In this document: one piece after another, positions 20,048 through 28,853 of the stretch
Numbering within the stretch: position 1 is the first letter of the stretch
Layout of the letters: each line of letters starts with the position of its first letter
Source of the DNA: Ligilactobacillus ceti DSM 22408
GTDB taxonomy: Bacteria; Bacillota; Bacilli; Lactobacillales; Lactobacillaceae
Length of the DNA stretch: 64,000 nt
Assembly (NCBI RefSeq): GCF_000423245.1
Contig: NZ_KE383993.1
Span: forward strand, 578,159 to 642,158
Direction of reading: 5' to 3'
Program-made: the position numbers and the translations under genes
The notes under the pieces: generated by a model
What the model was told of the DNA's origin: nothing
The model's database searches: none
The model's input: only the letters and a program-made list of their open reading frames with translations

Positions 20048-20527
20048 CTAATTTTTAAAGATATCGTTATTAACCAATGAGTCTAAGTAAATCGGATCAA
20101 CTTTAACTTGCTCCACTTGAACATTTTTCATTTTAAATAATTCAACTGCATATGGATCGTTATGATAATTACGTAAATAATAAATTTTCTTAATACCAGC
20201 TTGTAATAATGATTTTGTACATTGTAAACATGGAAAATCTGTAACGTACACTTCAGCACCTTCTGTAGCAACGCCAAATTTAGCACATTGTAAAACAGCA
20301 TTCATTTCAGCATGAATAGTCCGTACGCAATGGCCTTCTACCATATAACAGCCACCTTCAAGACAGTGTGTATCACCTGATACCGCTCCATTATACCCAC
20401 CGGCAATAATCCGGCGATCACGTACTAAAATTGCTCCCACAGCAAGTCGTTCACATGTACTACGCATCGATAACAAGACTGCTTGCATCATAAAATACTG
20501 ATTCCATGGTATTCTTTTATCTTCCAT
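20048..20527 (-). CDS. comEB: ComEB, dCMP deaminase family protein
   Basis: A 159-residue cytidine/deoxycytidylate deaminase. The zinc site is His72-Ala-Glu74 (IHAEMNAVLQ) plus Cys100 and Cys103 (PCLQCTKSLLQAGI), all present, so the enzyme should be active, converting dCMP to dUMP. The family is regularly found between comEA and comEC in Firmicutes, although the deaminase is not generally needed for DNA uptake. The ATG at 20527 follows AGGGGG. Confidence 0.95.
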   Translation of the reverse strand: MEDKRIPWNQYFMMQAVLLSMRSTCERLAVGAILVRDRRIIAGGYNGAVSGDTHCLEGGCYMVEGHCVRTIHAEMNAVLQCAKFGVATEGAEVYVTDFPCLQCTKSLLQAGIKKIYYLRNYHNDPYAVELFKMKNVQVEQVKVDPIYLDSLVNNDIFKN

Positions 20528-20584
20528 AGTTATCCCCCTATATCATTTAATCACTTTAAAGTATAACAAATCCCTTTGAATTAA

Positions 20585-21238
20585 TCACACTGTTATTTGT
20601 TCTGCTAAGCTGGCATAAATTTTGTCTCCAATTCCAGAAACATTTTTTAAATCTGTAACATTTTGAAACGATCCATTTTTTGTTCGATAAGCAATAATTT
20701 GATCCGCTTTTTTAGCACCGATCCCATTCAAACTCATTAATTCATTTTTATCAGCTGTATTTAAGTTAACTTTCCCAGCTGAACTTGTATTTTGACTCTT
20801 TTGTGTAGTTGCTTGTGCACTTTGTTGTTTGAAATCATGAATATTTTCACCTTTATACGGAATATAAATGACATCTTCATCATTTAATTTTTGTGCAAGA
20901 TTAACTTGTGAAAGATCAGCTTCTTCACTAGCTCCACCCGCTTGTTTTAACAATTTGGTAATCCGGCTCCCTTTTACAACAGCATAAACACCAGGCTTTT
21001 TAATAGCACCTTTAATATCAACATAATATTTTTTCGTTTGAGAATGACTACTGCGTTGCGAATAACTAATAGTTTGACAATCTACACCTCCACTTGAACT
21101 ATTAGCTAAGCTTTCTGTTGGTTGCTGTCTAAACCACCAAAGAGCACCAACAATCATCATAATTAATAGAATTCCTCCTCCAATCACCCATTTACGTTTT
21201 TCTCGCCAAACAACTTTGATTTCTTGCCATAAATCCAT
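20585..21238 (-). CDS. comEA: ComEA, competence DNA receptor
   Basis: A 217-residue membrane-anchored DNA-binding protein. One membrane segment at about 17-36, a serine-rich linker, a SLBB domain (about 70-135: KYYVDIKGAIKKPGVY, then VNLAQKLNDEDVIYIP), a low-complexity Gln/Ser/Thr linker, and a C-terminal double helix-hairpin-helix (about 155-217: VNLNTADKNELMSLNGIGAKKA) that binds duplex DNA outside the membrane. It is the first gene of the operon comEA-comEB-comEC-holA. The ATG at 21238 follows GGGGGAT. A com-box-like sequence lies about 36 bases upstream. Confidence 0.95.
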   Translation of the reverse strand: MDLWQEIKVVWREKRKWVIGGGILLIMMIVGALWWFRQQPTESLANSSSGGVDCQTISYSQRSSHSQTKKYYVDIKGAIKKPGVYAVVKGSRITKLLKQAGGASEEADLSQVNLAQKLNDEDVIYIPYKGENIHDFKQQSAQATTQKSQNTSSAGKVNLNTADKNELMSLNGIGAKKADQIIAYRTKNGSFQNVTDLKNVSGIGDKIYASLAEQITV

Positions 21239-21273
21239 CCTTATCCCCCTTTGTTAAGCGCTGTTCATTGTTA

Positions 21274-21287
21274 AATACGCAAAAAAA
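21274..21287 (-). promoter_or_regulatory. Com-box-like element before comEA
   Basis: On the minus strand a T-run is followed by TGCGTATT at 21281-21274, about 36 bases before the comEA ATG. Streptococcal and lactococcal competence promoters use a T-run plus TACGAATA/TGCGAATA; five or six of eight positions agree depending on the consensus. The T-run also belongs to the sepM terminator, so this may be chance. Confidence 0.3.
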
Positions 21288-21318
21288 GTTTACGCATCCA
21301 ACGATACGTAAACTTTTT
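21281..21318 (-). terminator. sepM terminator
   Basis: AAAAAGTTTACG pairs with CGTAAACTTTTT and is followed by TTGCG on the minus strand. It overlaps the last codon of sepM. Confidence 0.88.
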
Positions 21319-22348
21319 AATTATTTTGCAAATATTCAATTACATCTTGAAAATTCTTCACAGGAACCACTTTTATTTTCAAATTCCGTTGTTTAACAAC
21401 TTTTACAGCTTCTTCGTAATTACTCATTTTTTGTTGAGAATATTTAATTTCTGGTACAAAAAAGATCTCTGCTTTAGCTTTAGCACAGGAAACAACTTTC
21501 TTATCAACTCCACCAATTGGTCCAATTGTACCATCTAAATTCAATGTACCTGTTCCGCCGATAATTCGTTGCTTTTTAAAAGCGTTCGGCTTCAATTGGT
21601 TATAGATATCTAAAGCCATTATCATGCCCGCTGAAGGACCAGATAATGAGTTTAAATCAGCTGTAATCTTTTCTTTCGAAACAACCTGCAACTTATTTAT
21701 AAAATTAATACCGAGTCCAGCTTGCGTCGTCTTATTATCTCTCAATTCAATTGCCTTTGCCGTAGCGGTATATTCTTTTTTATCCCTTAAATAAGTAACA
21801 GTAATCGGATCTCCAATTTTCATTTTAGCAAATGATTTTAAATAATCATCCAGGTTTGTAAATTTATGACCATTAATTTCAGTAATCACATCACCGAATT
21901 TTAATTTATCTTTAAATTTAGATTCTGGGATAATCCGCGCCACGTAAAGTCCCTTAGTTTGTAGTTCAACCGGACGTTTTGCAGCTGTCAAAGCCACATA
22001 TTTAGCTGTTTCATAAGAATTTTCCATTTGATAATGATCAAAGTTATTTTTATCATCATCGCTATAATTTCCAACAATTTTCTTTGCTGGGATAATTTGT
22101 GATTGCGGTTCAAACTTACTCATAATATACGTTAGTGGGGTCATCCGCCCCACCCGAACATATACTAATAAATACTCATTCGTTTTCCCTGACTGATGTG
22201 TTGGTTGTTCAACTTTAATATAATTCGAAACTGGTTTAGCAGCTCCTGGGAACTCCACATAATAAGGTAATGGTATCAACATCACAATAACAATTGATAA
22301 AATAACAACAATACTAATAAAGATGTTTCTAATTTTTTTATATGTCAT
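21317..22348 (-). CDS. sepM: SepM/YlbL-type PDZ and Lon-like membrane serine protease
   Basis: A 343-residue protease with one N-terminal membrane segment (about 9-28), an extracellular PDZ domain (about 130-200: KLKFGDVITEINGHKF), and a Lon-type S16 catalytic domain. The active-site serine is Ser239 in SGPSAGM, and the catalytic lysine is Lys283 or Lys284 in GGVDKKVV. In streptococci SepM matures competence pheromone; in Bacillus YlbL is a membrane quality-control protease. Here it ends next to the comE operon, but the ylbG-rsmD-coaD-sepM order is widespread and does not prove a competence role. It overlaps coaD by 11 bases, so the two are translationally coupled. Confidence 0.92.
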   Translation of the reverse strand: MTYKKIRNIFISIVVILSIVIVMLIPLPYYVEFPGAAKPVSNYIKVEQPTHQSGKTNEYLLVYVRVGRMTPLTYIMSKFEPQSQIIPAKKIVGNYSDDDKNNFDHYQMENSYETAKYVALTAAKRPVELQTKGLYVARIIPESKFKDKLKFGDVITEINGHKFTNLDDYLKSFAKMKIGDPITVTYLRDKKEYTATAKAIELRDNKTTQAGLGINFINKLQVVSKEKITADLNSLSGPSAGMIMALDIYNQLKPNAFKKQRIIGGTGTLNLDGTIGPIGGVDKKVVSCAKAKAEIFFVPEIKYSQQKMSNYEEAVKVVKQRNLKIKVVPVKNFQDVIEYLQNN

Positions 22349-22829
22349 TGGCTGTCATCTTTCTACATAAAGCTCGTGCAACATTTTCCGGAACTAATTT
22401 GGTTAAATTCCCTCCAAAAAACGCTACTTCTTTAATCATACTTGAAGAAATAAATGCATATTCTGGTTTCGCTAATAATAAAACCGTTTCAATATCTGGT
22501 GCTAAATGCGCATTCATAGCTGCAATATCTCGTTCATAACTAAAGTCTTGTTCATTCCGGATACCCCGAATTAAAACTGTAGCTTGAAGTTTGTGCATGA
22601 CATCGACTGTTAATTCATCGGCAACAGCTACAACTTGAACATTAGTATAATTTTGGACTGCTTTTTGAATAAGTTCAATTTTTTCATCAACTGTAAATAA
22701 CGGTTGTTTTTGCGTATTAGTTACTACCACAACATCGAGATGCGTAAACAACTTGCTGGCTCTTTGAATTAAATCCAAATGGCCATTTGTCAAAGGATCA
22801 AAACTCCCTGGAAAAATTGCTTTTGTCAT
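22338..22829 (-). CDS. coaD: Phosphopantetheine adenylyltransferase
   Basis: A 163-residue nucleotidyltransferase that makes dephospho-CoA from 4'-phosphopantetheine and ATP, the penultimate step of coenzyme A synthesis. It has the GSFDPLTNGHLDLI start with T/NxGH motif at 14-17, RGIRNEQDFSYE, and the late ISSSMIKE motif. Length is normal. It lies 12 bases after rsmD and overlaps sepM. The ATG at 22829 follows AGGTGA. Confidence 0.97.
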   Translation of the reverse strand: MTKAIFPGSFDPLTNGHLDLIQRASKLFTHLDVVVVTNTQKQPLFTVDEKIELIQKAVQNYTNVQVVAVADELTVDVMHKLQATVLIRGIRNEQDFSYERDIAAMNAHLAPDIETVLLLAKPEYAFISSSMIKEVAFFGGNLTKLVPENVARALCRKMTANDI

Positions 22830-22841
22830 CTAATCACCTAC

Positions 22842-23399
22842 TTAATCTGTTGTTAAACGATAAAAAGCTAAACGAGTAATACCATAATCAGCAGCTTTAA
22901 TAAAATTAAAACCTGAGATTTCTTCTGGTAGATGTGCATCTTGATCAGTTTCACAAACAATCAATGCATCTTCATTTAAAATGCTCAACTCCACCATTTC
23001 TTGCATTAAATTAACAATTTCTTGTTCTTTATATGGAGGATCTAAAAATACATAATCAAAAGTCATTTCTTTTTTAGCAAATTGTTTTAAAATCCGTTTG
23101 GCATCACCTTTTAAAACAGTAAATTTATCTTCTTCTTTAGTAATCGCAATATTTTCATTAATTGTTTTAATCGCTTGATATTGGCGATCTACTAAAATCG
23201 CATGTTCTACCCCACGTGAAACAGCTTCAATAGCTAAACCACCACTACCTGCAAACAAGTCTAAAGCTTGTCCACCGGCAAAATAAGGGCCTATAATGTT
23301 AAACATCGATTCTTTCACTTTATCTGTGGTAGGTCGTGTTTTCATACCAGGAACAGCTTTTAATTTTCTCCCACCATAATTACCAGCTACAATTCTCAT
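22842..23399 (-). CDS. rsmD: 16S rRNA (guanine966-N2)-methyltransferase
   Basis: A 185-residue SAM-dependent methyltransferase of the small ribosomal subunit. It begins MRIVAGNYGGRKLKAVPG, has the RPTTDKVKESMFN segment, SAM motif I LDLFAGSGGLAIEAVSRG, and motif IV FLDPPY. The length is typical. Its start overlaps the ylbG stop by four bases, and coaD follows at 12 bases. Confidence 0.95.
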   Translation of the reverse strand: MRIVAGNYGGRKLKAVPGMKTRPTTDKVKESMFNIIGPYFAGGQALDLFAGSGGLAIEAVSRGVEHAILVDRQYQAIKTINENIAITKEEDKFTVLKGDAKRILKQFAKKEMTFDYVFLDPPYKEQEIVNLMQEMVELSILNEDALIVCETDQDAHLPEEISGFNFIKAADYGITRLAFYRLTTD

Positions 23400-23722
23400 T
23401 TTTTATCACTCTTATTCTTATATTTTTCACGATCTTCATCTGTTAATTTATAAATACCTAACGTTTGATCAAAATTCGTGACTAATTCATTTCGTTTTGA
23501 TTTTTCAACTTTACGAACAAATCTTAGTTTATTAATTTTTTCCATTGTTTCTGGAAAATCTTCTTGGTTTAAATATAAAATAACGTATTTCATCTTTCGG
23601 GAAACATAGTGGATATCACCATATTTACGTAATTGTTTACTTTGGCGAAGATGATATACATAAACGACTAAACCTTGTCGTTCTTGAATTTCAAATTCCA
23701 TTTTAACACTACTTTCTGTCAT
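23396..23722 (-). CDS. ylbG: YlbG/DUF2129 family protein
   Basis: A 108-residue small cytoplasmic protein of a conserved Firmicutes family. The core is ERQGLVVYVYHLRQSKQLRKYGDIHYVSRKMKYVILY, followed by a lysine-rich tail. Its function is not established. It always travels with rsmD, here overlapping it by four bases. The start is ambiguous: the ATG at 23722 has no ribosome binding site, whereas the ATG at 23701 has AGAAAG upstream and gives a 101-residue protein closer to the family's usual start. Confidence 0.85.
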   Translation of the reverse strand: MTESSVKMEFEIQERQGLVVYVYHLRQSKQLRKYGDIHYVSRKMKYVILYLNQEDFPETMEKINKLRFVRKVEKSKRNELVTNFDQTLGIYKLTDEDREKYKNKSDKK

Positions 23723-23862
23723 TATAAGCTTGATTTTTAATTTTAATATCAGCTTGAAAATTTTTATTTTTCTAAAAAATCATTCCGCTTCGTTTCAATC
23801 ATAACATCTACTTTAAAAGTCGGTTTCACTCCATTTTACCACATTTACCCCCGACTAACCGC

Positions 23863-23908
23863 AAAAAAACTAAGCTTCACTCTCTTATTTGAGAGCAAAG
23901 CTTAGTTT
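23863..23908 (-). terminator. pyc terminator
   Basis: AAACTAAGCTT pairs with AAGCTTAGTTT, extended by an inner CTCTC/GAGAG stem, and is followed by a T-run on the minus strand. Confidence 0.9.
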
Positions 23909-23922
23909 CTAATTTATTTATT

Positions 23923-26900
23923 TTATTCAGCTGGTTCTAATTCTAATAATAAGTCACGCGTTTCAAGCATATCGCCATCTTTAACATAAACGTGAGTTAC
24001 TTTACCATTAAATGGAGCTTGAATTGTTGTTTCCATCTTCATAGCTTCAGTTACAACTAATGGTTGACCTTTTTCAACAACTTGACCTTTTTCGACAAGT
24101 ACTTCTAAAACAGAACCACTTAATGTTGCACCAATATGACTTGGGTTAGTTGGTTCAGCCTTAGGAATGCTACTTACTGTAGCTTGTTTACTGCGATCAT
24201 TTACAGAAATTTGTAATGTTTGACCATTTAATGAGAAGAAGAGACTACGGTTACCATCTTCATCTGCTTCAGAAATAGAATCCAATTTAACGATACTGCT
24301 CTTACCTGGTTTAAAGTTAATATGAATTGTTTCACTTGGACGCATACCTTGGTAGAAGGTTGTTGTATCAAGCGATGTCATTGAACCAAATTTATTACAG
24401 TTTGTTTCGTATGTTAAGAATACTTCTGGATATAAGATATAACTTAAAACTTCTTCAGCTGTTGGTTTGCGTTTGATTTCAGCTTCTAATTCTTTTGCTG
24501 TTGCTTCGAAATCAACTGGTTCAGCTAAGCTACCTGGACGTTCTGTAATAGCAGTTTTACCTTTAAGAACAATTTCTTGTAATTCTTTAGGGAATCCGCC
24601 TACAGGTTGGCCTAAATTACCAGCAAAGAAGTTAACAACAGATTCTGGGAAATCAAGTGTTTGCCCTTTAATCATAATAGATTCTGGTGTTAATTCATTT
24701 TGAATCATAAAGATTGCCATATCACCAACAACTTTAGAACTTGGTGTAACTTTAATGATATTACCTAATAATTGGTTAACATCACGATATGTTTCTTTAA
24801 CTTTTTCAAAATCTGTAATACCTAAAGCTTTAGCTTGTTGTTGTAAGTTAGAATATTGACCACCAGGCATTTCTGTTTGGTAAATATCTGTTTGTGGAGA
24901 TGTAATACCATTCATGAAATCTTGATAGAATGGTTTAACACCAGCCCAGTAACGATTAATTTTTTCAACGTTATTAATATCCATTTTTGGACAACGTTGT
25001 TCATTAGCTAAGGCATAGTAGAAACTACTCATACTTGGTTGACTAGTTGTTCCTGAAAGTGAACTTGTTGCCACATCAACAACATCAACACCTGCGCGAG
25101 TTGCTTCAACATATGTTGCAACACCATTACCTGTTGTATCGTGTGTATGCAAGTGAATTGGAACATTAACTTCTTCTTTCAATGCACCAACTAATTCATA
25201 AGCTGCTTTTGGTTTAAGTAAACCGGCCATATCTTTAATACCGATAATATCAGAACCTGCATCAACTAAATCTTTAGCAAGTTTCAAATAGTAATCTAAG
25301 TTATATTTAGTTTCATTTGGATTTAATAAATCACCTGTATAGCACATTGTACCTTCTGCAATCTTACCTGCATCACGTACATATTGAATACTTTTTTCCA
25401 TTTGTGCAATCCAGTTTAAACTATCGAAGACGCGGAATACATCCACACCATTTTCTGCACTCTTTTCAATAAATGCTTTCAAGACATTATCTGGATAGTT
25501 CTTATAACCAACTGCATTGGAACCACGTGTTAACATTTGTAACAATGTATTTGGCATTTTCTCACGCATAATACGTAATCTTTCCCATGGATCTTCGTTT
25601 AAGAAACGATAAGCAACGTCAAATGTTGCTCCTCCCCAAACTTCTGCAGAGAACATGTTTGGTAAAGCTTGATCGTAAACATCTAAAACTGGAAGCATAT
25701 CTTTTGTACGCATCCGTGTTGCGAATAAACTTTGGTGAGCATCACGCATTGTTGTATCAGTTAACAAGACATCTTCTTGTTGTTTAACCCAATCCATTGT
25801 TGCATCAACACCATATTTATCAAAAATTGTCTTCGCATTTTCAATTCCGGAAACTAATTCTAAGCCATCTTCCATTTGGTTATCTGGCACGAAAATTTTC
25901 GGATGTTGTTCCACTCCTGGGAAACCATTAACTGTTACATCACCAATATATTTAAGCAATTGATCATTTGTATTTTGTTCACGCTTAAAGTTAAATAATT
26001 CTGGTGTATTATCAATAAATGTTGTACTTGCATTACCAGCCATAAATTCTGGATGTAAGATAACATTACGCATAAAGTTAATATTTGTTTTAATACCACT
26101 AATTCTAAATTCAGATAAAGCACGATCCATTTTTGCAATTACATCTTCAAATGTATATGCTTGCACACATGCTTTTACTAATAAGGAATCAAAGAATGGT
26201 GTAATAACAGCACCAGTATAAGCATTACCACCATCTAAACGTACTCCGAAACCACCTGGAGAACGATATGTTTCAATTTTACCTGTATCAGGCATAAAAT
26301 TATTTTCTGGATCTTCTGTTGTAATCCGGCATTGCATAGCTACACCGTGATATTCTAAATCTTCTTGTTGTGGTAAATCTAAATCTTTAAATAAATCTTT
26401 ACCAGCAGCAATTTCAATTTGTGATTGAACGATATCGATTTCTGTAATCATTTCAGAAACAGTATGTTCAACTTGAACACGTGGGTTAACTTCAATGAAA
26501 TAGAAATCATCATCTGTTACTAAGAACTCAACAGTACCAGCATTTTGATAGTTAACATCTTTCATCAATGTAACAGCAGCATCACAAATTTCATTACGAC
26601 GTTTATCACCTAAAGACATACTTGGTGCAAATTCAATAACTTTTTGGTGACGTCGTTGTACAGAACAATCACGTTCGAATAAGTGTAAAACATTACCGTG
26701 TTCGTCAGCTAAAATTTGAACTTCAATATGTTTTGGATTTTCTAAATATTTTTCAACATAAAGTTCATCATCACCAAATGATTGTTTAGCTTCACTACGA
26801 GCACGTTCATAAGCTGTCGCAACTTCATCTTCGCTACGAACAATCCGCATCCCACGGCCACCGCCACCAAGAGCAGCTTTAACCATAATTGGATAACCAT

Positions 26901-27351
26901 ATTCATTAGCAAAATCAACAACTTCATCCAATGATTGTACAGGTTCTTTGGAGCCTGGAATTGTTTTTAAACCAGCTTTAATCGCAGCTTTTTTAGCAGC
27001 AATTTTATCACCAAATGTTGCTAAATGTTCCACAGAAGGTCCAATGAAGACAATTCCTGCTTCCGCACATTTTTTAGCAAATTCTTCATTTTCAGCTAAG
27101 AAGCCATATCCAGGGTGGATGGCATCAGCATTCGTCATTTTAGCAACACGAATAATATCATCCATATCTAAATATGCTTCAATTGCTTTTTTGCCTTTAC
27201 CTACTTCATAAGCTTCATCGGCTTTGAAGCGATGAACTCCATATTCATCATCCTTAGCAAAAACCGCAACCGTTTCTAATTCTAATTCATGACAAGCACG
27301 AATAATACGTACTGCAATTTCTCCACGATTAGCAATCAAAATTTTCTTCAT
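23923..27351 (-). CDS. pyc: Pyruvate carboxylase
   Basis: A 1142-residue biotin enzyme that makes oxaloacetate from pyruvate, bicarbonate and ATP, feeding aspartate synthesis. Domains in order: biotin carboxylase (about 1-450, with the ATP-grasp glycine loop KAALGGGGRGMR and EVNPRVQVEHTVSE), carboxyltransferase (about 530-800, TTMRDAHQSLFATRMRT, metal-binding LHTHDTTGNG), allosteric/tetramer domain, and a C-terminal biotin carrier domain with EAMKMET, whose lysine carries biotin. The ATG at 27351 follows AGAAAGTGGG. It lies 59 bases downstream of ftsW with no terminator, and probably shares its transcript. Confidence 0.97.
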   Translation of the reverse strand: MKKILIANRGEIAVRIIRACHELELETVAVFAKDDEYGVHRFKADEAYEVGKGKKAIEAYLDMDDIIRVAKMTNADAIHPGYGFLAENEEFAKKCAEAGIVFIGPSVEHLATFGDKIAAKKAAIKAGLKTIPGSKEPVQSLDEVVDFANEYGYPIMVKAALGGGGRGMRIVRSEDEVATAYERARSEAKQSFGDDELYVEKYLENPKHIEVQILADEHGNVLHLFERDCSVQRRHQKVIEFAPSMSLGDKRRNEICDAAVTLMKDVNYQNAGTVEFLVTDDDFYFIEVNPRVQVEHTVSEMITEIDIVQSQIEIAAGKDLFKDLDLPQQEDLEYHGVAMQCRITTEDPENNFMPDTGKIETYRSPGGFGVRLDGGNAYTGAVITPFFDSLLVKACVQAYTFEDVIAKMDRALSEFRISGIKTNINFMRNVILHPEFMAGNASTTFIDNTPELFNFKREQNTNDQLLKYIGDVTVNGFPGVEQHPKIFVPDNQMEDGLELVSGIENAKTIFDKYGVDATMDWVKQQEDVLLTDTTMRDAHQSLFATRMRTKDMLPVLDVYDQALPNMFSAEVWGGATFDVAYRFLNEDPWERLRIMREKMPNTLLQMLTRGSNAVGYKNYPDNVLKAFIEKSAENGVDVFRVFDSLNWIAQMEKSIQYVRDAGKIAEGTMCYTGDLLNPNETKYNLDYYLKLAKDLVDAGSDIIGIKDMAGLLKPKAAYELVGALKEEVNVPIHLHTHDTTGNGVATYVEATRAGVDVVDVATSSLSGTTSQPSMSSFYYALANEQRCPKMDINNVEKINRYWAGVKPFYQDFMNGITSPQTDIYQTEMPGGQYSNLQQQAKALGITDFEKVKETYRDVNQLLGNIIKVTPSSKVVGDMAIFMIQNELTPESIMIKGQTLDFPESVVNFFAGNLGQPVGGFPKELQEIVLKGKTAITERPGSLAEPVDFEATAKELEAEIKRKPTAEEVLSYILYPEVFLTYETNCNKFGSMTSLDTTTFYQGMRPSETIHINFKPGKSSIVKLDSISEADEDGNRSLFFSLNGQTLQISVNDRSKQATVSSIPKAEPTNPSHIGATLSGSVLEVLVEKGQVVEKGQPLVVTEAMKMETTIQAPFNGKVTHVYVKDGDMLETRDLLLELEPAE

Positions 27352-27410
27352 AAAGAACCCACTTTCTTCAAAAATAATTTTAAATTTTTTGAGTGTTTAT
27401 TATATTTATT

Positions 27411-28562
27411 TTATTTCTTTTGTCTTCTTTGATTAGCGGAAATATTCATTACAATTCCTAATGATGCTGTTAAAACCACCATACTTGAACCACCGTATGA
27501 AACAAATGGTAAAGTAACACCCGTAATTGGGAGGAGTCCATTCACACCACCAACATTAAACATTGTTTCAATAAACATAAAGGTTCCAATTCCATAACAG
27601 ATTAAGCTCTTATATAAATCTTGTGAACGAATCCCAATTTTAAAAATCCGGCCGATCAACAAAAATAATAAGATTAAGACAACTACTGTGCCGATTAATC
27701 CTTTTTCTTCTGCAATAACAGATAGGATAAAATCCGTATGCGGTTCTGGTAAATAGCCTCGTTTTTGAATACTATTACCAATCCCTACTCCGAAAATCCC
27801 ACCATTACTAATTGCATAATAGGAATTCACCAACTGTTTACCTTCTGCATTAGCATATTTAAATGGTGTAAAGTAAGCTGTAAATCGTTGATACATATAA
27901 CCCCAATGTTTTAAAGGTCCATATGCAAATGGATTAAAAAATCTTAAAACTTGTAAACCAACTAAAGCAACTGTAAAACCAGTCGCTAGTAACTTAAAAC
28001 TCTTTTTAAAATCATTTAAACCAGCTAAATAAACAACTAAAACAATTGATAAATTAATTAAAAAACCACCTAAATCTGGTTCAATTAAAATTAAGAATAG
28101 CATCCCTACCACAATAATAATTGGGAATGTATTTTTAATTTCAGCTCCGATTTCACGCTTGTGTGCGCGATCAGCAACTTTTTGCGCCATGTATAAAGCC
28201 AGAAAAAGTTTACACATTTCCGCTGGTTGAATATTAAATAAACCAGTCGAAATCCAACCTTTCGCTCCATTAATTGATGCTGAATTCAAAGCAATTAGCA
28301 ACAATACAATCAAAAACACAGCATTTCCAAATAAAAATTTGGGATTTTTTAAAAAATCAATTTTCAAATGCGCCATAACCAACACAATACAGACTCCTAA
28401 ACCAACATAAATTGTTTGTTTTAAAAAGTAAATCGCACTGTTATGAGCATTCACACCACTAGCTGAATAAACAGCCATAATACTAATAATGCATAACGTT
28501 ATAAAAGGAATAAATAATTTCCAATCAAAATATTTAAACTTGTTCCGTAATTTCTTAATCAT
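27411..28562 (-). CDS. ftsW: FtsW, SEDS-family peptidoglycan polymerase of the divisome
   Basis: A polytopic SEDS protein (383 residues from this start) with about ten membrane segments. It shows VYSASG in the first segment, GWISTGLFNIQPAEMCKLFLALYMA, the catalytic-loop region, and PHTDFILSVIAEEKGLIG, ending in FVSYGGSSMVV. It polymerises lipid II at the septum with a class B penicillin-binding protein. I prefer the ATG at 28562 because it gives the usual short start before KYFDW and has GAAG five bases upstream. The frame also allows an ATG at 28598, which has no ribosome binding site. It is upstream of pyc in one unit. RodA is the alternative, but this length and context fit FtsW. Confidence 0.9.
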   Translation of the reverse strand: MIKKLRNKFKYFDWKLFIPFITLCIISIMAVYSASGVNAHNSAIYFLKQTIYVGLGVCIVLVMAHLKIDFLKNPKFLFGNAVFLIVLLLIALNSASINGAKGWISTGLFNIQPAEMCKLFLALYMAQKVADRAHKREIGAEIKNTFPIIIVVGMLFLILIEPDLGGFLINLSIVLVVYLAGLNDFKKSFKLLATGFTVALVGLQVLRFFNPFAYGPLKHWGYMYQRFTAYFTPFKYANAEGKQLVNSYYAISNGGIFGVGIGNSIQKRGYLPEPHTDFILSVIAEEKGLIGTVVVLILLFLLIGRIFKIGIRSQDLYKSLICYGIGTFMFIETMFNVGGVNGLLPITGVTLPFVSYGGSSMVVLTASLGIVMNISANQRRQKK

Positions 28563-28661
28563 AATCTTCAAAAACTTAAATTTAACACTTATTTTCATTA
28601 CATTTAATCATTACTTGTAATTGTTATTTATTTAAGTTATTGCTCCTTTCATTTCCTTTCA

Positions 28662-28670
28662 ATTATAGCA
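28662..28670 (-). promoter_or_regulatory. Extended -10 promoter element of ftsW-pyc
   Basis: TGCTATAAT on the minus strand matches the TGnTATAAT extended -10 consensus; the -35 region is poor. The leader to the preferred ftsW start is about 90 bases. Confidence 0.55.
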
Positions 28671-28853
28671 CAATTCCTAAATTGGTTTAGTACCTAAGAA
28701 AACAAAAAAAGTTAGTTTTTATGCATCAGAAATAACACTTTAATTATACGTTTTCATAAATGGTATTTAAATAAGATTTAACGATTTTCATATATAATAA
28801 CTATAAAATCTGAATAATTAACTAGTATTTCTTAAGATATGTTAATTTTTAGA

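Noticed and set aside
28743-28760. Second cre-like sequence in the typA-ftsW gap
   Set aside because: Shares only TGAAAACG with the consensus; the second half is wrong.
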